Shown: piece by piece, positions 1-8,013 of the stretch
How positions within the stretch are numbered: position 1 is the stretch's first letter
How the letters are laid out: each line of letters starts with the position of its first letter
Assembly: GCF_014641455.1 (NCBI RefSeq)
Contig: NZ_BMHT01000004.1
Span: forward strand, 428,223-492,222
From: Hymenobacter cavernae
GTDB lineage: Bacteria > Bacteroidota > Bacteroidia > Cytophagales > Hymenobacteraceae
DNA length: 64,000 bases
Direction: 5' to 3'
Notes under the pieces: model-generated
The model's database searches: none
Told to the model about the DNA's origin: nothing
The model's input: only the letters and a program-made list of their open reading frames with translations
Made by a program: the position numbers and the translations under genes

Positions 1-1
1 C

Positions 2-571
2 CAGCTCCACAACTTTGCGGTTTCCTACGAAGAGCTGATCGAGTTATACCCGTTGGAGCGGGTGCGGGAAATTCATATTTCGGGCGGCAGTTGGGAAGAA
101 TCGGAGCAGGCACCGCAGGGCAAAGTGCGCCGCGACACGCACGACGAGGCCGTGCCGGAAGCCGTTTTTGAGCTGCTGGCACGCACGCTACCTAGGTGCC
201 CTAATCTGAAATACGTGGTGCTCGAACAGCTCGGCAATGGCTTGAAAACCGAGAGCAGTCGCACCCAGTTTCGCCACGACTTCCTACGAATGGAAGCGCT
301 GGTACAAAAGCATCGAGCCAGTTTGTTGGGCCACCCCGAGCATCTCTTCCGGCCCCCACAGCCTTTGCAGCTCGGCGAAGTGATAGAAGACCAAAGCCTG
401 CACGAGCAGCAGCGGCAGCTTTCGCGCATTTTAGAAACGGCTGCTTCGGTCGAGGAGGCGCAGCGGCGGCTCCATGCTTCCGTCCTCGTCGGCACCGACT
501 GGCAAATGGAACAGTGGGAGCCGCACATGCTGGAAACGGCCATCCATCTCGCTCAGAAGTGGAAACAGTAG
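2..571 (+). CDS. DUF692 (MbnB/TglH-like) family protein, 3' fragment
   Basis: The reading frame is open from the window edge, so the start lies outside; 189 residues are visible. The segments EIHISGGSWEE and DTHDEAVPEAVFELL followed by CPNLKYVVLE match the C-terminal half of DUF692 TIM-barrel proteins, the family of the multinuclear iron oxidases MbnB and TglH, in which His and Asp residues of this region bind metal. After the barrel there is an extra, Glu- and Gln-rich helical tail of roughly 90 residues (from about FLRMEALVQKH to the end) that I do not recognise; it could be a partner-binding domain. The substrate cannot be told. The family call rests on motif memory only. Confidence 0.6.
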   Translation, partial: QLHNFAVSYEELIELYPLERVREIHISGGSWEESEQAPQGKVRRDTHDEAVPEAVFELLARTLPRCPNLKYVVLEQLGNGLKTESSRTQFRHDFLRMEALVQKHRASLLGHPEHLFRPPQPLQLGEVIEDQSLHEQQRQLSRILETAASVEEAQRRLHASVLVGTDWQMEQWEPHMLETAIHLAQKWKQ

Positions 572-649
572 CCCATCATCGTCACCCTGCCGACGTATTG
601 TGCGACGATACTAGAAGTGGGGCGAAGCTAGGCTGTGTCTCGCAAACTT

Positions 650-689
650 AGAAGACGCCATGCTTCAACTGGCGTAGCATGTGTCTTCT
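650..689. terminator. Imperfect hairpin between convergent genes
   Basis: AGAAGAC at the left pairs with GTCTTCT at the right, with a second short pairing CATGCT/AGCATG inside. It lies between the stop of the DUF692 gene and the stop of the convergent GH30 gene, where a shared terminator is expected. No strong T-run follows, so termination efficiency is unclear. Confidence 0.4.
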
Positions 690-716
690 GATTCGAAATG
701 AATTCTTAAGCACTTT

Positions 717-2201
717 CTACTGCACCACCAGCGTCATAATAGAATGGGGCTGGCTGGTGGCTTTGGCGGCCTGGCCTTTGATCCAGAGCTGGAAGGGCTG
801 CTCCTGGGTCGTGCTGTTCATCACGACCACGGCCACTTTGCCATCGGGGTTGAGGAAAGCGGTGGTTTGCAGCACGTCGCGGCTGGCGGTGGAGGCAATG
901 CGCTTGGCACCCGGCCGGATGAACTTGGAAAAGTGGCCGATGTAATAGTAGCTGTTGGTATACAGTAGCTTACCGTTCTTCGTATCGCCGATGATGGGGG
1001 CGAAGCAGAAGTTGCCGACGTGATTAGGGCCGCCGGTTTCGTCGAGCAGGATGTTCCAGTCGGTCCAGCCCACGGTGCCGGCGTTGAAGTCGTTGATCAT
1101 CGAGTTGCCGTACCGCTCACCCAGGCGCCAGTCGCTTACCTGCTCCAGCTTGAAGTTCTCGATGCAGCCTTCCGTGAAGATCAGGTTTTTGGTGGGGTAA
1201 GTTTCGTGCACGCGGCGCAGGTTCTCGAACTGCATGGCGCTGCCGGTCCAGGTTTCGTACCAGTGATAGCCCAGGCCCCAGAAGTATTTGCTGGCCTCCG
1301 GGTCGTCGAACAACGTGCTGGCGCGCTGGTACAGCAGGTCGCGGTTGTGGTCCCAGCCGATGAGCTTTTTGCCGCTCATGCCCGCTTTATGGAGCGTCGG
1401 ACCTAGGTAGCCTTTCACGAAGTCGCGCTCTTCTTCGGCCGTAAACAGACACGACTCCCAGGTCTGCTTCGCCATCGGCTCGTTCTGCACCGACAAGCCC
1501 CAGACCGGAATGCCCTGCTGCTCATAGGCTTTGATGAACCTGATGTAGTAATCGGCCCAGCTCTGTCGGAACTCCGGCTTGAGCTTGCCGCCTTGTAGCA
1601 TCGAGTTGTTATCCTTCATCCAGGCCGGCGGGCTCCACGGACTCACGTACATCGTCAGCTTGCCGCCCGCCGCCGCCATAGCTTGCTTGATGAAGGGAAT
1701 GCGATACTGCTCGTCGGGCCTGACGCTGAAGGTTTTAAGCTCCTTGTCGTTGTCGGCTACGTAGGTGTAGCTGCCGCTGGAAAAGTCGGTGCTGTTGATG
1801 CTGGTACGACCCAGCGTGTAGCCGATGCCGGCGCTGGGGCTATAGTAGGCCTGCAAAAACTCCTGCTGCCGGGCTTTCGGCAGCTTGAAGAAGGTTTCGG
1901 CGGCGGCATCCGTGAGGGCACCCCCAATACCTAGCATCGTCTGGAAAGTATGAGCCGGGTCGACGAAAACGGTGGGCTCCGTTTCCAGGGGTTGTCCTGC
2001 CGCCTGAAACGTCAGCTTGGCGCCAGTGGCCAGGCGCTGATCGGTGCCTTGCGCGGTAGTGTAGACCTGGGCCGTTTTGCCCACGGCCGAATACGGCTTG
2101 AGCGTAGCAGTTGATGTGGCAGCTTTCTGGGCCAGGGTGGCGGTGCCCGACAGGAAGGCAAGCAGAACGGCAAGCAGAACGGCAAGCAGGGGTTTTTGCA
2201 T
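717..2201 (-). CDS. Secreted GH30 family glycoside hydrolase
   Basis: A 494-residue retaining glycosidase of clan GH-A. GH30 members include glucosylceramidases, beta-1,6-glucanases and xylanases. The acid/base Glu is in QNEP (about residue 241) and the nucleophile Glu in FTEGC (about 344). The region GIGGALTDAAAETF near residue 95 and SPWSPPAWMK near 190 are typical of the family. I chose the ATG at 2201 because it gives a clean signal peptide ending at about residue 25; an in-frame start further upstream would place non-signal sequence first. The signal peptide contains a tandem Leu-Leu-Ala-Val repeat. No T9SS sorting domain is visible, so it is probably periplasmic or released otherwise. 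Its neighbour GH16 suggests beta-glucan breakdown, but substrate is inferred. Confidence 0.88.
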   Translation of the reverse strand: MQKPLLAVLLAVLLAFLSGTATLAQKAATSTATLKPYSAVGKTAQVYTTAQGTDQRLATGAKLTFQAAGQPLETEPTVFVDPAHTFQTMLGIGGALTDAAAETFFKLPKARQQEFLQAYYSPSAGIGYTLGRTSINSTDFSSGSYTYVADNDKELKTFSVRPDEQYRIPFIKQAMAAAGGKLTMYVSPWSPPAWMKDNNSMLQGGKLKPEFRQSWADYYIRFIKAYEQQGIPVWGLSVQNEPMAKQTWESCLFTAEEERDFVKGYLGPTLHKAGMSGKKLIGWDHNRDLLYQRASTLFDDPEASKYFWGLGYHWYETWTGSAMQFENLRRVHETYPTKNLIFTEGCIENFKLEQVSDWRLGERYGNSMINDFNAGTVGWTDWNILLDETGGPNHVGNFCFAPIIGDTKNGKLLYTNSYYYIGHFSKFIRPGAKRIASTASRDVLQTTAFLNPDGKVAVVVMNSTTQEQPFQLWIKGQAAKATSQPHSIMTLVVQ

Positions 2202-2648
2202 GTGGAATAATAAAAACGAGTGCAGCAGCTTCGCAGAAGCAAAAGCTAGGTTGTGAGCGGGAGCAGCAGAATTGCCTGGAAAACCTAGGGTGAAGTACAG
2301 CGGTAGTGCCAGCCTTAGCGTGCCCATTTAGGCCCAGGAAAAACGCGTAAAAACAGCCGAAAACAGGCTGGTTGTGACGAATATATCCGGCCGCCGCGCG
2401 TAAATGCAAGCCGGCAAAACCTGTTTAAAGGCCAGAAAACCGTTGTGCAAACTATGCCAATACACTTAGGCCACACGCAGCGCAGGGCCTGGCAGACGCT
2501 GGTGCCTAGAAGCCGGCCGGCCGGAAGTAGGCGCGGAACACGGATAAAAAACAATCAAAAAAGTAGCCCAAACAGCTTTTTTCGCCACCAGCCAAAGCCA
2601 AACAGGCTGCCTTGCGCGGGCAGCCTGTTTGGTTTAGCGGAAACCTAG
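2202..2648. other. Intergenic region between GH16 and GH30
   Basis: This gap holds the promoter region of the minus-strand GH30 gene, one CCTAGG site near 2284 and the GH16 terminator near the right end. I see no credible gene in it and no clear TAnnTTTG box on the minus strand. Confidence 0.5.
2598..2632 (-). terminator. Hairpin terminator after the GH16 gene
   Basis: A perfect 14-bp stem (CCAAACAGGCTGCC with GGCAGCCTGTTTGG) closes a 7-base loop just past the GH16 stop codon. On the minus strand a T-rich stretch follows only about 20 bases later, so it is a strong hairpin but not a textbook Rho-independent terminator. Confidence 0.65.
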
Positions 2649-4082
2649 CTATTTTATAAAGCGGCGCGTGAGCTGCTGCTCTTTCGTTTGGATGAGCAGC
2701 ACGTACATGCCAGAAGGCAAAGCCGCCACATCAGCGGTGCCATTTTCCAGGGAGCCGCTGCCAACGATGCGCCCTTGTGCGTCCAGAATCTGGTACTGGC
2801 TGTCCGCCAAAGCTAGGTCGGGAGAGGCGACGTGCAGCTGGTCGGTTACCGGATTCGGGTAGAGCTGAAGCTGAGCGTTATCAGTCTTTGAAGTGCTGCT
2901 GGCCAGCACCGCACGGGCGCCACTCGGCGAGGTGATGCGGATCCAGTTGAGGTTCCAGCCGCCCGTTTGGGCAAACACGCCGAAGTTGTAGGTGCCGGCA
3001 TTGACGTAAACCGTGCGCGAAACGGTGGTCCAATTCTGCCAGCCGCCCGTGGCCGGCACGGCCGTGTTGCCGAGCTGAATAGAGCCCGAATTCAGGTCCG
3101 ACGACAGCGTGCCGCCGCTGGGGCTGGCCACGCGGTATTCCAGCGTGTAGTTGCCCGACACCGGGAAGTTGATGTTGCTGTACGCCATCCAGTCGCCCTG
3201 GTCGATGTAGCCCACGTTTTGCCCGCCGCCGGTGTCGGAGGTGGCTTCCGGCTGCACCCCGTTCATGGCGCTATAGCCCTCAGCCTGAATAAGATTCGCC
3301 GTCGAAGTAGGGGGTGGCGTGGTGCCGGTTTTCTGGTAAACGCGCACATAATCAACGTACATGGTAGCGGGCAGCTTGCTTTCGTCGACCGTCTGCCCCG
3401 GCCAGTTGCCCGCCACGGCCAGGTTCAGCAGCAGAAAGAAAGGCCGCTGAAACTCCTCGGTGCTGCCGGTGCCGTTCGTGATGTTGATTTCGTGGTACTT
3501 CACCCCATCCACAAACCAGCGAATGTAGGTGGGCTCCCACTCAATGCCGTACACGTGGTAGTCCTGGGGCGTCGTCACGAGGTTGCCGCCGTATTCGGCG
3601 TGGCCGTTGCTGTCCCAATGGACGGTGCCGTACACTTTGTTTTCGGCGTTGATGTGCTCCATCACGTCGATTTCGCCGCAGGCCGGCCAGCTGACGGTGT
3701 TGATGTTGCTGCCCAGCATCCAGAACGCCGGCCACAAGCCCTGCCCCAGCGGCAACTTCATGCGCGCTTCGATCTTGCCGAACTTGAATTCCTTCAGGCC
3801 CTGCGTTTTCATGCGCGACGAGGTGTAGGGCATGCCGCCGACGGTTTCCTTGCGGGCCGTAATCTGAAGGATGCCGTCCACGACGCTGGCATTGGCGCGC
3901 TGGTAATACTGCTTTTCGTTGTTGCCCCAGCCTCCGCCGCCGGTTTCGAATACCCAGCTGGAGCTGATGCCCGTATTGAACTCATCGGCCCAGACCTGCT
4001 GGTAGGTTTGGGCCAGGGCGGAAGAGGAGCCGAGCAGGCACAAGGCGGCCGCTCCCAGCAGGGAAGTAACTGTACGTTTCAT
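2649..4082 (-). CDS. Secreted GH16 endo-beta-glucanase (laminarinase-like) with CBM and T9SS domain
   Basis: A 477-residue protein. Signal peptide at residues 1-25 (ends SSALAQ). A GH16 domain follows to about residue 270, with the catalytic GEIDVMEH motif (E137, D139, E142) typical of beta-1,3(4)-glucanases. A Thr/Pro linker (TTPPPTST) leads to a CBM6/CBM35-like sandwich starting LIQAEGYSAMNG with YIDQGDWMAY. The last 75 or so residues, starting LYPNPVTDQLHV and ending with a basic tail, are a T9SS type A sorting domain. The protein is therefore predicted to be exported through T9SS. The ATG at 4082 is chosen for the signal peptide. Laminarin or mixed-linkage glucan is the likely substrate; this is inference. 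Confidence 0.93.
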   Translation of the reverse strand: MKRTVTSLLGAAALCLLGSSSALAQTYQQVWADEFNTGISSSWVFETGGGGWGNNEKQYYQRANASVVDGILQITARKETVGGMPYTSSRMKTQGLKEFKFGKIEARMKLPLGQGLWPAFWMLGSNINTVSWPACGEIDVMEHINAENKVYGTVHWDSNGHAEYGGNLVTTPQDYHVYGIEWEPTYIRWFVDGVKYHEINITNGTGSTEEFQRPFFLLLNLAVAGNWPGQTVDESKLPATMYVDYVRVYQKTGTTPPPTSTANLIQAEGYSAMNGVQPEATSDTGGGQNVGYIDQGDWMAYSNINFPVSGNYTLEYRVASPSGGTLSSDLNSGSIQLGNTAVPATGGWQNWTTVSRTVYVNAGTYNFGVFAQTGGWNLNWIRITSPSGARAVLASSTSKTDNAQLQLYPNPVTDQLHVASPDLALADSQYQILDAQGRIVGSGSLENGTADVAALPSGMYVLLIQTKEQQLTRRFIK

Positions 4083-4496
4083 AAGTGAGTGGGATTTGGT
4101 GGAAAGAAGAGCCGCAAGCAGAATACCTAGCTCTGGGAGCCAGGTGGGCAAATAGGCGGCGGGAGATTCGGCGGCGCCGGAAAGGCGTCCGAATGAGGTC
4201 CGTAGAGGAGGGCAGGTAGTCAAATATACCCGTGCCGATAACCCGGATGCAAGCCTTGGATAAACCGGTATAAGGCCATTTGAAGCCCAGGTTCAACGAT
4301 TTATACGCTTACGGCACACGCTATTTCGAGCATTTTGAGAAACAAAGGCTAGGTTCAACTACTAACCTCCGCTTCGCAGCCACCTAAAGAACAAGTGCAA
4401 TATTGTCCAATTGACAAAGTTTTGTACAAAGCTATACCGGGGCAAAATGACCCACTAACGGATAGATTGCCGTTCTGCGTAGCACGCGTAAACCAA
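4083..4496. other. Upstream region of GH16
   Basis: No gene seen. On the minus strand TATATTTG (plus-strand 4221-4228) fits the Bacteroidota TAnnTTTG -7 box, about 140 bases upstream of the GH16 start. A clear -33 TTTG at the normal spacing is not present, so the promoter is tentative. One CTAGGTT copy of the dispersed motif occurs near 4350. Confidence 0.35.
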
Positions 4497-4530
4497 AAGC
4501 GTCCGGGCAACCTAGGTTGCCCGGACGCTT
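4497..4530 (-). terminator. RNase P RNA terminator, perfect 34-bp palindrome centred on CCTAGG
   Basis: The sequence is a perfect palindrome over 34 bases; its outer part is AAGCGTCCGGGCAA and its centre is CCTAGG. It begins 8 bases past the 3' end of RNase P RNA. On the minus strand it is followed by TTGGTTT. It should form a long hairpin and end the RNA gene, with the dispersed CCTAGG motif as its apex. Confidence 0.8.
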
Positions 4531-4538
4531 TGAAGAGG

Positions 4539-4997
4539 GTGACGAGTCTGTAAGCCGGGTTCTGTCCGCAACCTAGGTTGCGTCTCCACCATTTATCTAG
4601 GCCAGTCCTCGCGGAAAGGCTCCATCAACCTACCCACGGACGCCGGACGAGCCGCCCGGTGCAGACCCGAAAGTCTGCGTGCCCGCTTATTTGGTCTTTC
4701 AACCCCTGAGGTTTACCCAGCCGGCGTAGTCACCTAGCCGCTGGTGCGCTCTTACCGCACCTTTTCACCCTTACCGAGTGGGGAAATGGTGAGAGTGTGA
4801 AATGGTGAGTAGCACTGAATGACAAACTCACTATCTCGCTCCTCGCCATTTCACCACCTCGGCGGTAATTTTCTGTGGCACTGGCTGTCTGCGCCTTGCG
4901 GCGCATCCTTCCCGTTAGGAAGCAGGGTGCTCTGTGTTGCCCGGACTTTCCTCGCCGCCAGGTTTGAAGCCGGCGCCGCGGTGGAGCGACTCATCAC
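4539..4997 (-). ncRNA. rnpB: RNase P RNA (bacterial type A), with enlarged P12
   Basis: RNA subunit of RNase P, which matures tRNA 5' ends. On the minus strand the conserved 5' part GGCGAGGAAAGTCCGGGC and the 3' part GACAGAACCCGGCTTACAGA are both clear, as are GGTGCGGTAAGAGCGCACC and the P4-side AGGCCTAGATAAAT. The ends are set by a 10-bp P1 helix: GTGATGAGTC at the 5' end with GACTCGTCAC at the 3' end. The length, about 459 nt, exceeds the usual 350-400. The extra bases are at the P12 position (about 4780-4865), where a long imperfect hairpin replaces the short helix. A TACCTTTG promoter box lies just upstream and a CCTAGG hairpin just downstream. Confidence 0.95.
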
Positions 4998-5001
4998 GGG
5001 G

Positions 5002-5009
5002 CAAAGGTA
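5002..5009 (-). promoter_or_regulatory. -7 box TACCTTTG of the RNase P RNA gene
   Basis: On the minus strand TACCTTTG matches the Bacteroidota -7 consensus TAnnTTTG exactly. It is followed by CCCC and then the G that starts the P1 helix, which puts the transcription start where the mature RNA begins. No TTTG at the -33 position is evident. Confidence 0.65.
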
Positions 5010-5252
5010 GTGGTTAATATTGGTTGCTGGTTGCTCTGGATTGCCTGTTCATTTACTTCATTGGTCGAAGCGACCCTTCTAAGTCGGGAACCTGCGCTAA
5101 AGAGCAAAAACATGATTCCCTAAATAGAGCTTCCTGCGTTGAAGCCAAAACCATAGAAACCAGCTTGAAAATACTACCTTGATAAACCTAGGTAGAACGC
5201 AAAAAATGCGGCACGAAGGTGCCGTAGCAACGCACAAACTCAAGAGCTGGTT

Positions 5253-7373
5253 ATGCGAGATACTATCAACAACCCGGTTGTTTTTCTGTCGTCAGCAAGC
5301 CGCGCCGGGACGCTGAAGAAATACCGAACATTCTTCTGGGCCGGGCTTTCAGCGCTGGGTTTGCTCGGGCTCATCCGGCCGGTTCAGGGGCAGACGAAAA
5401 CCGCCGCCCAGCAGCCCAACCTAGGTAGCCGGTCAGCCAAGATCATTCAGGTAGGCAGCCTGAAGTTCAAGGACTTAAACAAAAACGGCAAGCTCGACCC
5501 GTACGAAGACTGGCGCCTATCGGCAGAAGCGCGGAGCAAGGATTTGCTGGCGCGCATGTCGACGGAGCAGAAGGTGGGCTTTATGCTGATCAGCACCACG
5601 CGGCTGCAAAATGACTGGGCCTTTGAAGCGCCCAAAAACAAGGAGCCGATTACCAGTGGCTTCAACGAAGATGATCTGGTGGCTACCACGAATATATTCA
5701 CGCGCAAGCCGCTGCCGGTGCCCTTGATGAACGCCGCCGGCACCACCAAAGCCGTGACCCAGTACCACTTACGTCATTTCATCCTGCGGGCCAGCACGAG
5801 TCCACGCATCATGGCGGAGTGGGCCAATAAGCTCCAGGCGCTGTGCGAGCAGCAGCCGCTGGGCATTCCGGCCATCGTGGCGTCCAACCCGCGCAACCAC
5901 GTCACGACGACGGCCGCCATCGGCACCAGCGTGGGACAAACGGCCTTCTCGACCTGGCCCGGCGAGCTAGGTTTGTCGGCCATGCGCGACCTGAAGCTGA
6001 CCCGCGAGTTTGCCGACATTGCCCGGCAGGAGTGGGCCGCCACCGGCCTGCGCAAAGGCTACATGTACATGGCCGACCTCGCCACCGAACCGCGTTGGCA
6101 GCGCGTAGACGGCACCTTTGGCGAAAATGCCGAGTGGGCCGCCCAGATGATAAGCCAGGTAATCCTGGGTTTTCAGGGCCCAAAGCTAGGTCCCGCTTCC
6201 GTGGCCATGACCACCAAGCACTTCCCCGGTGGCGGCGCCGGCAAAGATGGCCAGGATCCGCACTTTGAATGGGGCAAGACAGAAGTATTTCCCGGCAACA
6301 TGCTGGCTAATAACCTCATTCCGTTCAAAGCGGCCATCAAAGCGGGTACTTCCGCCATCATGCCCTACTACTCGATGCCAGTGGGTACCAAGTACGAAGA
6401 GGTAGCCTACGCCTATAACCGGGGCGTTATTCACGATTTGCTGCGCACCGAGCTAGGTTTCAACGGCATTATCAACTCCGATACCGGCCCGATTGAGATG
6501 ATGCCGTGGGGCGCCGAAAGCTGGTCGATAACCCAGCGCTACCACCGCGCCCTGCAAGCGGGCGTCAACCTGTTTGCCGGCACCGCCGACCCAACGGAGC
6601 TCCTGAAAACCGTGCAGACCAATCCCACCGACATGGCCCTGATCGACGACTCGATCCGGAGGCTCCTGCTGGAAAAGTTTACCCTAGGTTTGTTCGAAAA
6701 CCCCTACGTGGACGAAGACGCCGCCGAGAAAATCGTGAACAACCCGCAGTTCGTGGCCCGCGCCAATGTGGCCCTGCGCAAGTCGGTGGTGCTCCTGCGC
6801 AATGACGCTAAGTCGTTGCCGCTGAAGGCAAAAACCAAGGTGTACTTTGAGTCTTACCAGAAGAGATATGGCACGCCCGACGCCGGCCCCGGCGAAGTGT
6901 ACGCCGCTAAAGACCAGTCGTCGGACCTGGAGTTTGTGAAAACGCCGGAGGAAGCCGACGTTATTCTGCTGTGGCTGAAACCGAGTGGCAAGCCCTTGTT
7001 TAACTCCGATGGCTCGCCGCTGTATCTGTCGCTATCCAGGAATGCCGTGGATATCAGCTACATCAATGCCCTGACGGCGAAGAAGCCCACCATCCTGGTC
7101 GTGAACTACACCAGTCCATGGGTGATAAACGAAATCTACAACAACGATACGAAAAGCCGTTTTCAAGGCGTGCTAGCTACCTTCGGCACCACGCCGGAAG
7201 CGCTGCTCGATGTGGTCAGCGGCAAGTTCAACCCCACCGGCAAAATGCCTTTCACCACGCCCGTTTCGGAGGAAGCCGCTAAAAATCAGAAGGAAGACGT
7301 GCCAGGGTATCAGGAAGGAGCGGGGTATCCGCTGTTCAAGTACGATGAAGGGCTGAACTATTCGGTGAAGTAG
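5253..7373 (+). CDS. Secreted GH3 family beta-glucosidase-like enzyme
   Basis: A 706-residue protein. An N-terminal hydrophobic segment (AGLSALGLLGLIRPVQGQ, about residues 30-47) serves as signal peptide. The segment FKDLNKNGKLDPYEDWRL is typical of a Bacteroidota GH3 subgroup. KHFPGGGAGKDG near residue 322 is the conserved substrate-binding motif, and the nucleophile Asp is in INSDTG (D410). The C-terminal half is the second alpha/beta domain, ending in KYDEGLNY. GH3 enzymes remove terminal sugars, often beta-glucose or beta-xylose. No T9SS domain is seen, so it probably acts in the periplasm on oligosaccharides. The first ATG puts about 30 residues before the hydrophobic core, which is long; a later start is possible. 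An inverted repeat follows 10 bases after the stop. Confidence 0.9.
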   Translation: MRDTINNPVVFLSSASRAGTLKKYRTFFWAGLSALGLLGLIRPVQGQTKTAAQQPNLGSRSAKIIQVGSLKFKDLNKNGKLDPYEDWRLSAEARSKDLLARMSTEQKVGFMLISTTRLQNDWAFEAPKNKEPITSGFNEDDLVATTNIFTRKPLPVPLMNAAGTTKAVTQYHLRHFILRASTSPRIMAEWANKLQALCEQQPLGIPAIVASNPRNHVTTTAAIGTSVGQTAFSTWPGELGLSAMRDLKLTREFADIARQEWAATGLRKGYMYMADLATEPRWQRVDGTFGENAEWAAQMISQVILGFQGPKLGPASVAMTTKHFPGGGAGKDGQDPHFEWGKTEVFPGNMLANNLIPFKAAIKAGTSAIMPYYSMPVGTKYEEVAYAYNRGVIHDLLRTELGFNGIINSDTGPIEMMPWGAESWSITQRYHRALQAGVNLFAGTADPTELLKTVQTNPTDMALIDDSIRRLLLEKFTLGLFENPYVDEDAAEKIVNNPQFVARANVALRKSVVLLRNDAKSLPLKAKTKVYFESYQKRYGTPDAGPGEVYAAKDQSSDLEFVKTPEEADVILLWLKPSGKPLFNSDGSPLYLSLSRNAVDISYINALTAKKPTILVVNYTSPWVINEIYNNDTKSRFQGVLATFGTTPEALLDVVSGKFNPTGKMPFTTPVSEEAAKNQKEDVPGYQEGAGYPLFKYDEGLNYSVK

Positions 7374-7383
7374 GCTAGCCTAA

Positions 7384-7467
7384 GTAGCAAGTGCAACCTA
7401 GGTCGTTTAGCCCCAGGGGCAACACTAATCGTTGAACCGTTGGTGTCGCTCCGCTGGGGCTTGCTAC
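7384..7467. repeat. Intergenic inverted repeat, GTAGCAAG ends (TGTAG-like superfamily)
   Basis: GTAGCAAG at the left end pairs with CTTGCTAC at the right end, and CCCCAG pairs with CTGGGG inside. The left arm is interrupted by 19 bases that contain ACCTAGGT; without them it would match the right arm continuously. The loop holds CGTTGAAC, also found in other elements of this window. It starts 10 bases after the GH3 stop codon. Confidence 0.6.
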
Positions 7468-7590
7468 GAATGATATAGTTAATCTACAGTTTCGCCCGAA
7501 CACCAGTAACAGCTAGGTTCAAATTAGAGACTTAGCATATAGGAAGCTTGCTATAACTGCCGCACAGATGATAGTAATAAGCAAGTGTAT

Positions 7591-8001
7591 TCAATGATAA
7601 ACTTGCAGCCCGAACATAGCTGGTACACTCATCGATTCAGACGCAAGAAAGAAGTAAGCGCATATGAACGGAAAAGTTAGACTTACTGCCAGAGACAGAG
7701 AATAAGCTAGCATTATGTAGCGTGGCCGTTTTTTATAATTGTTGGATTCGATGAGTGAACTAGCTAAAAATGCCGGGAGAATAACTGAGAAGAGCATGTA
7801 CACAAAGGGAGCCCCAAATACATAGATGGTGCCTGAGGCTCGCCACATAAAAAGTGGCCATATTATTCCTAGCAAGGCTAGAAGAACACCAATAAGGACA
7901 ATTGGTAGATTGACTTGCGCGGATTTGCTGATGAGTGTAAAAATTGCTAAGCACCAGGAAAGTAGACTTAGTATGAATACAATTAGCAATACTAAGCCCA
8001 T
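7591..8001 (-). CDS. Small integral membrane protein, unknown function
   Basis: A 136-residue protein made almost only of hydrophobic segments: four likely membrane spans (about residues 2-24, 32-53, 62-83 and 96-119), with a basic loop NNYKKRPRY before the fourth. I recognise no family. Its base composition is clearly more AT-rich than its neighbours and it carries few of the CTAGGT motifs, so it may be a recent arrival or a fast-evolving gene. It starts 12 bases after the stop of the M1 peptidase on the same strand, so it may be the second gene of that operon. The ATG at 8001 leaves no room for a longer start. Confidence 0.65.
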   Translation of the reverse strand: MGLVLLIVFILSLLSWCLAIFTLISKSAQVNLPIVLIGVLLALLGIIWPLFMWRASGTIYVFGAPFVYMLFSVILPAFLASSLIESNNYKKRPRYIMLAYSLSLAVSLTFPFICAYFFLASESMSVPAMFGLQVYH

Positions 8002-8013
8002 TCTATAAACCGT

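Noticed and set aside
2967..4088. Long open frame of 373 codons on the plus strand
   Set aside because: It lies fully antisense to the clear GH16 gene; in GC-rich DNA the codon bias opens the opposite strand. The translation is Arg/Val/Ala-rich with no recognisable domain.
4819..5010. Small plus-strand frame
   Set aside because: It lies inside the RNase P RNA gene on the opposite strand and carries no protein features.
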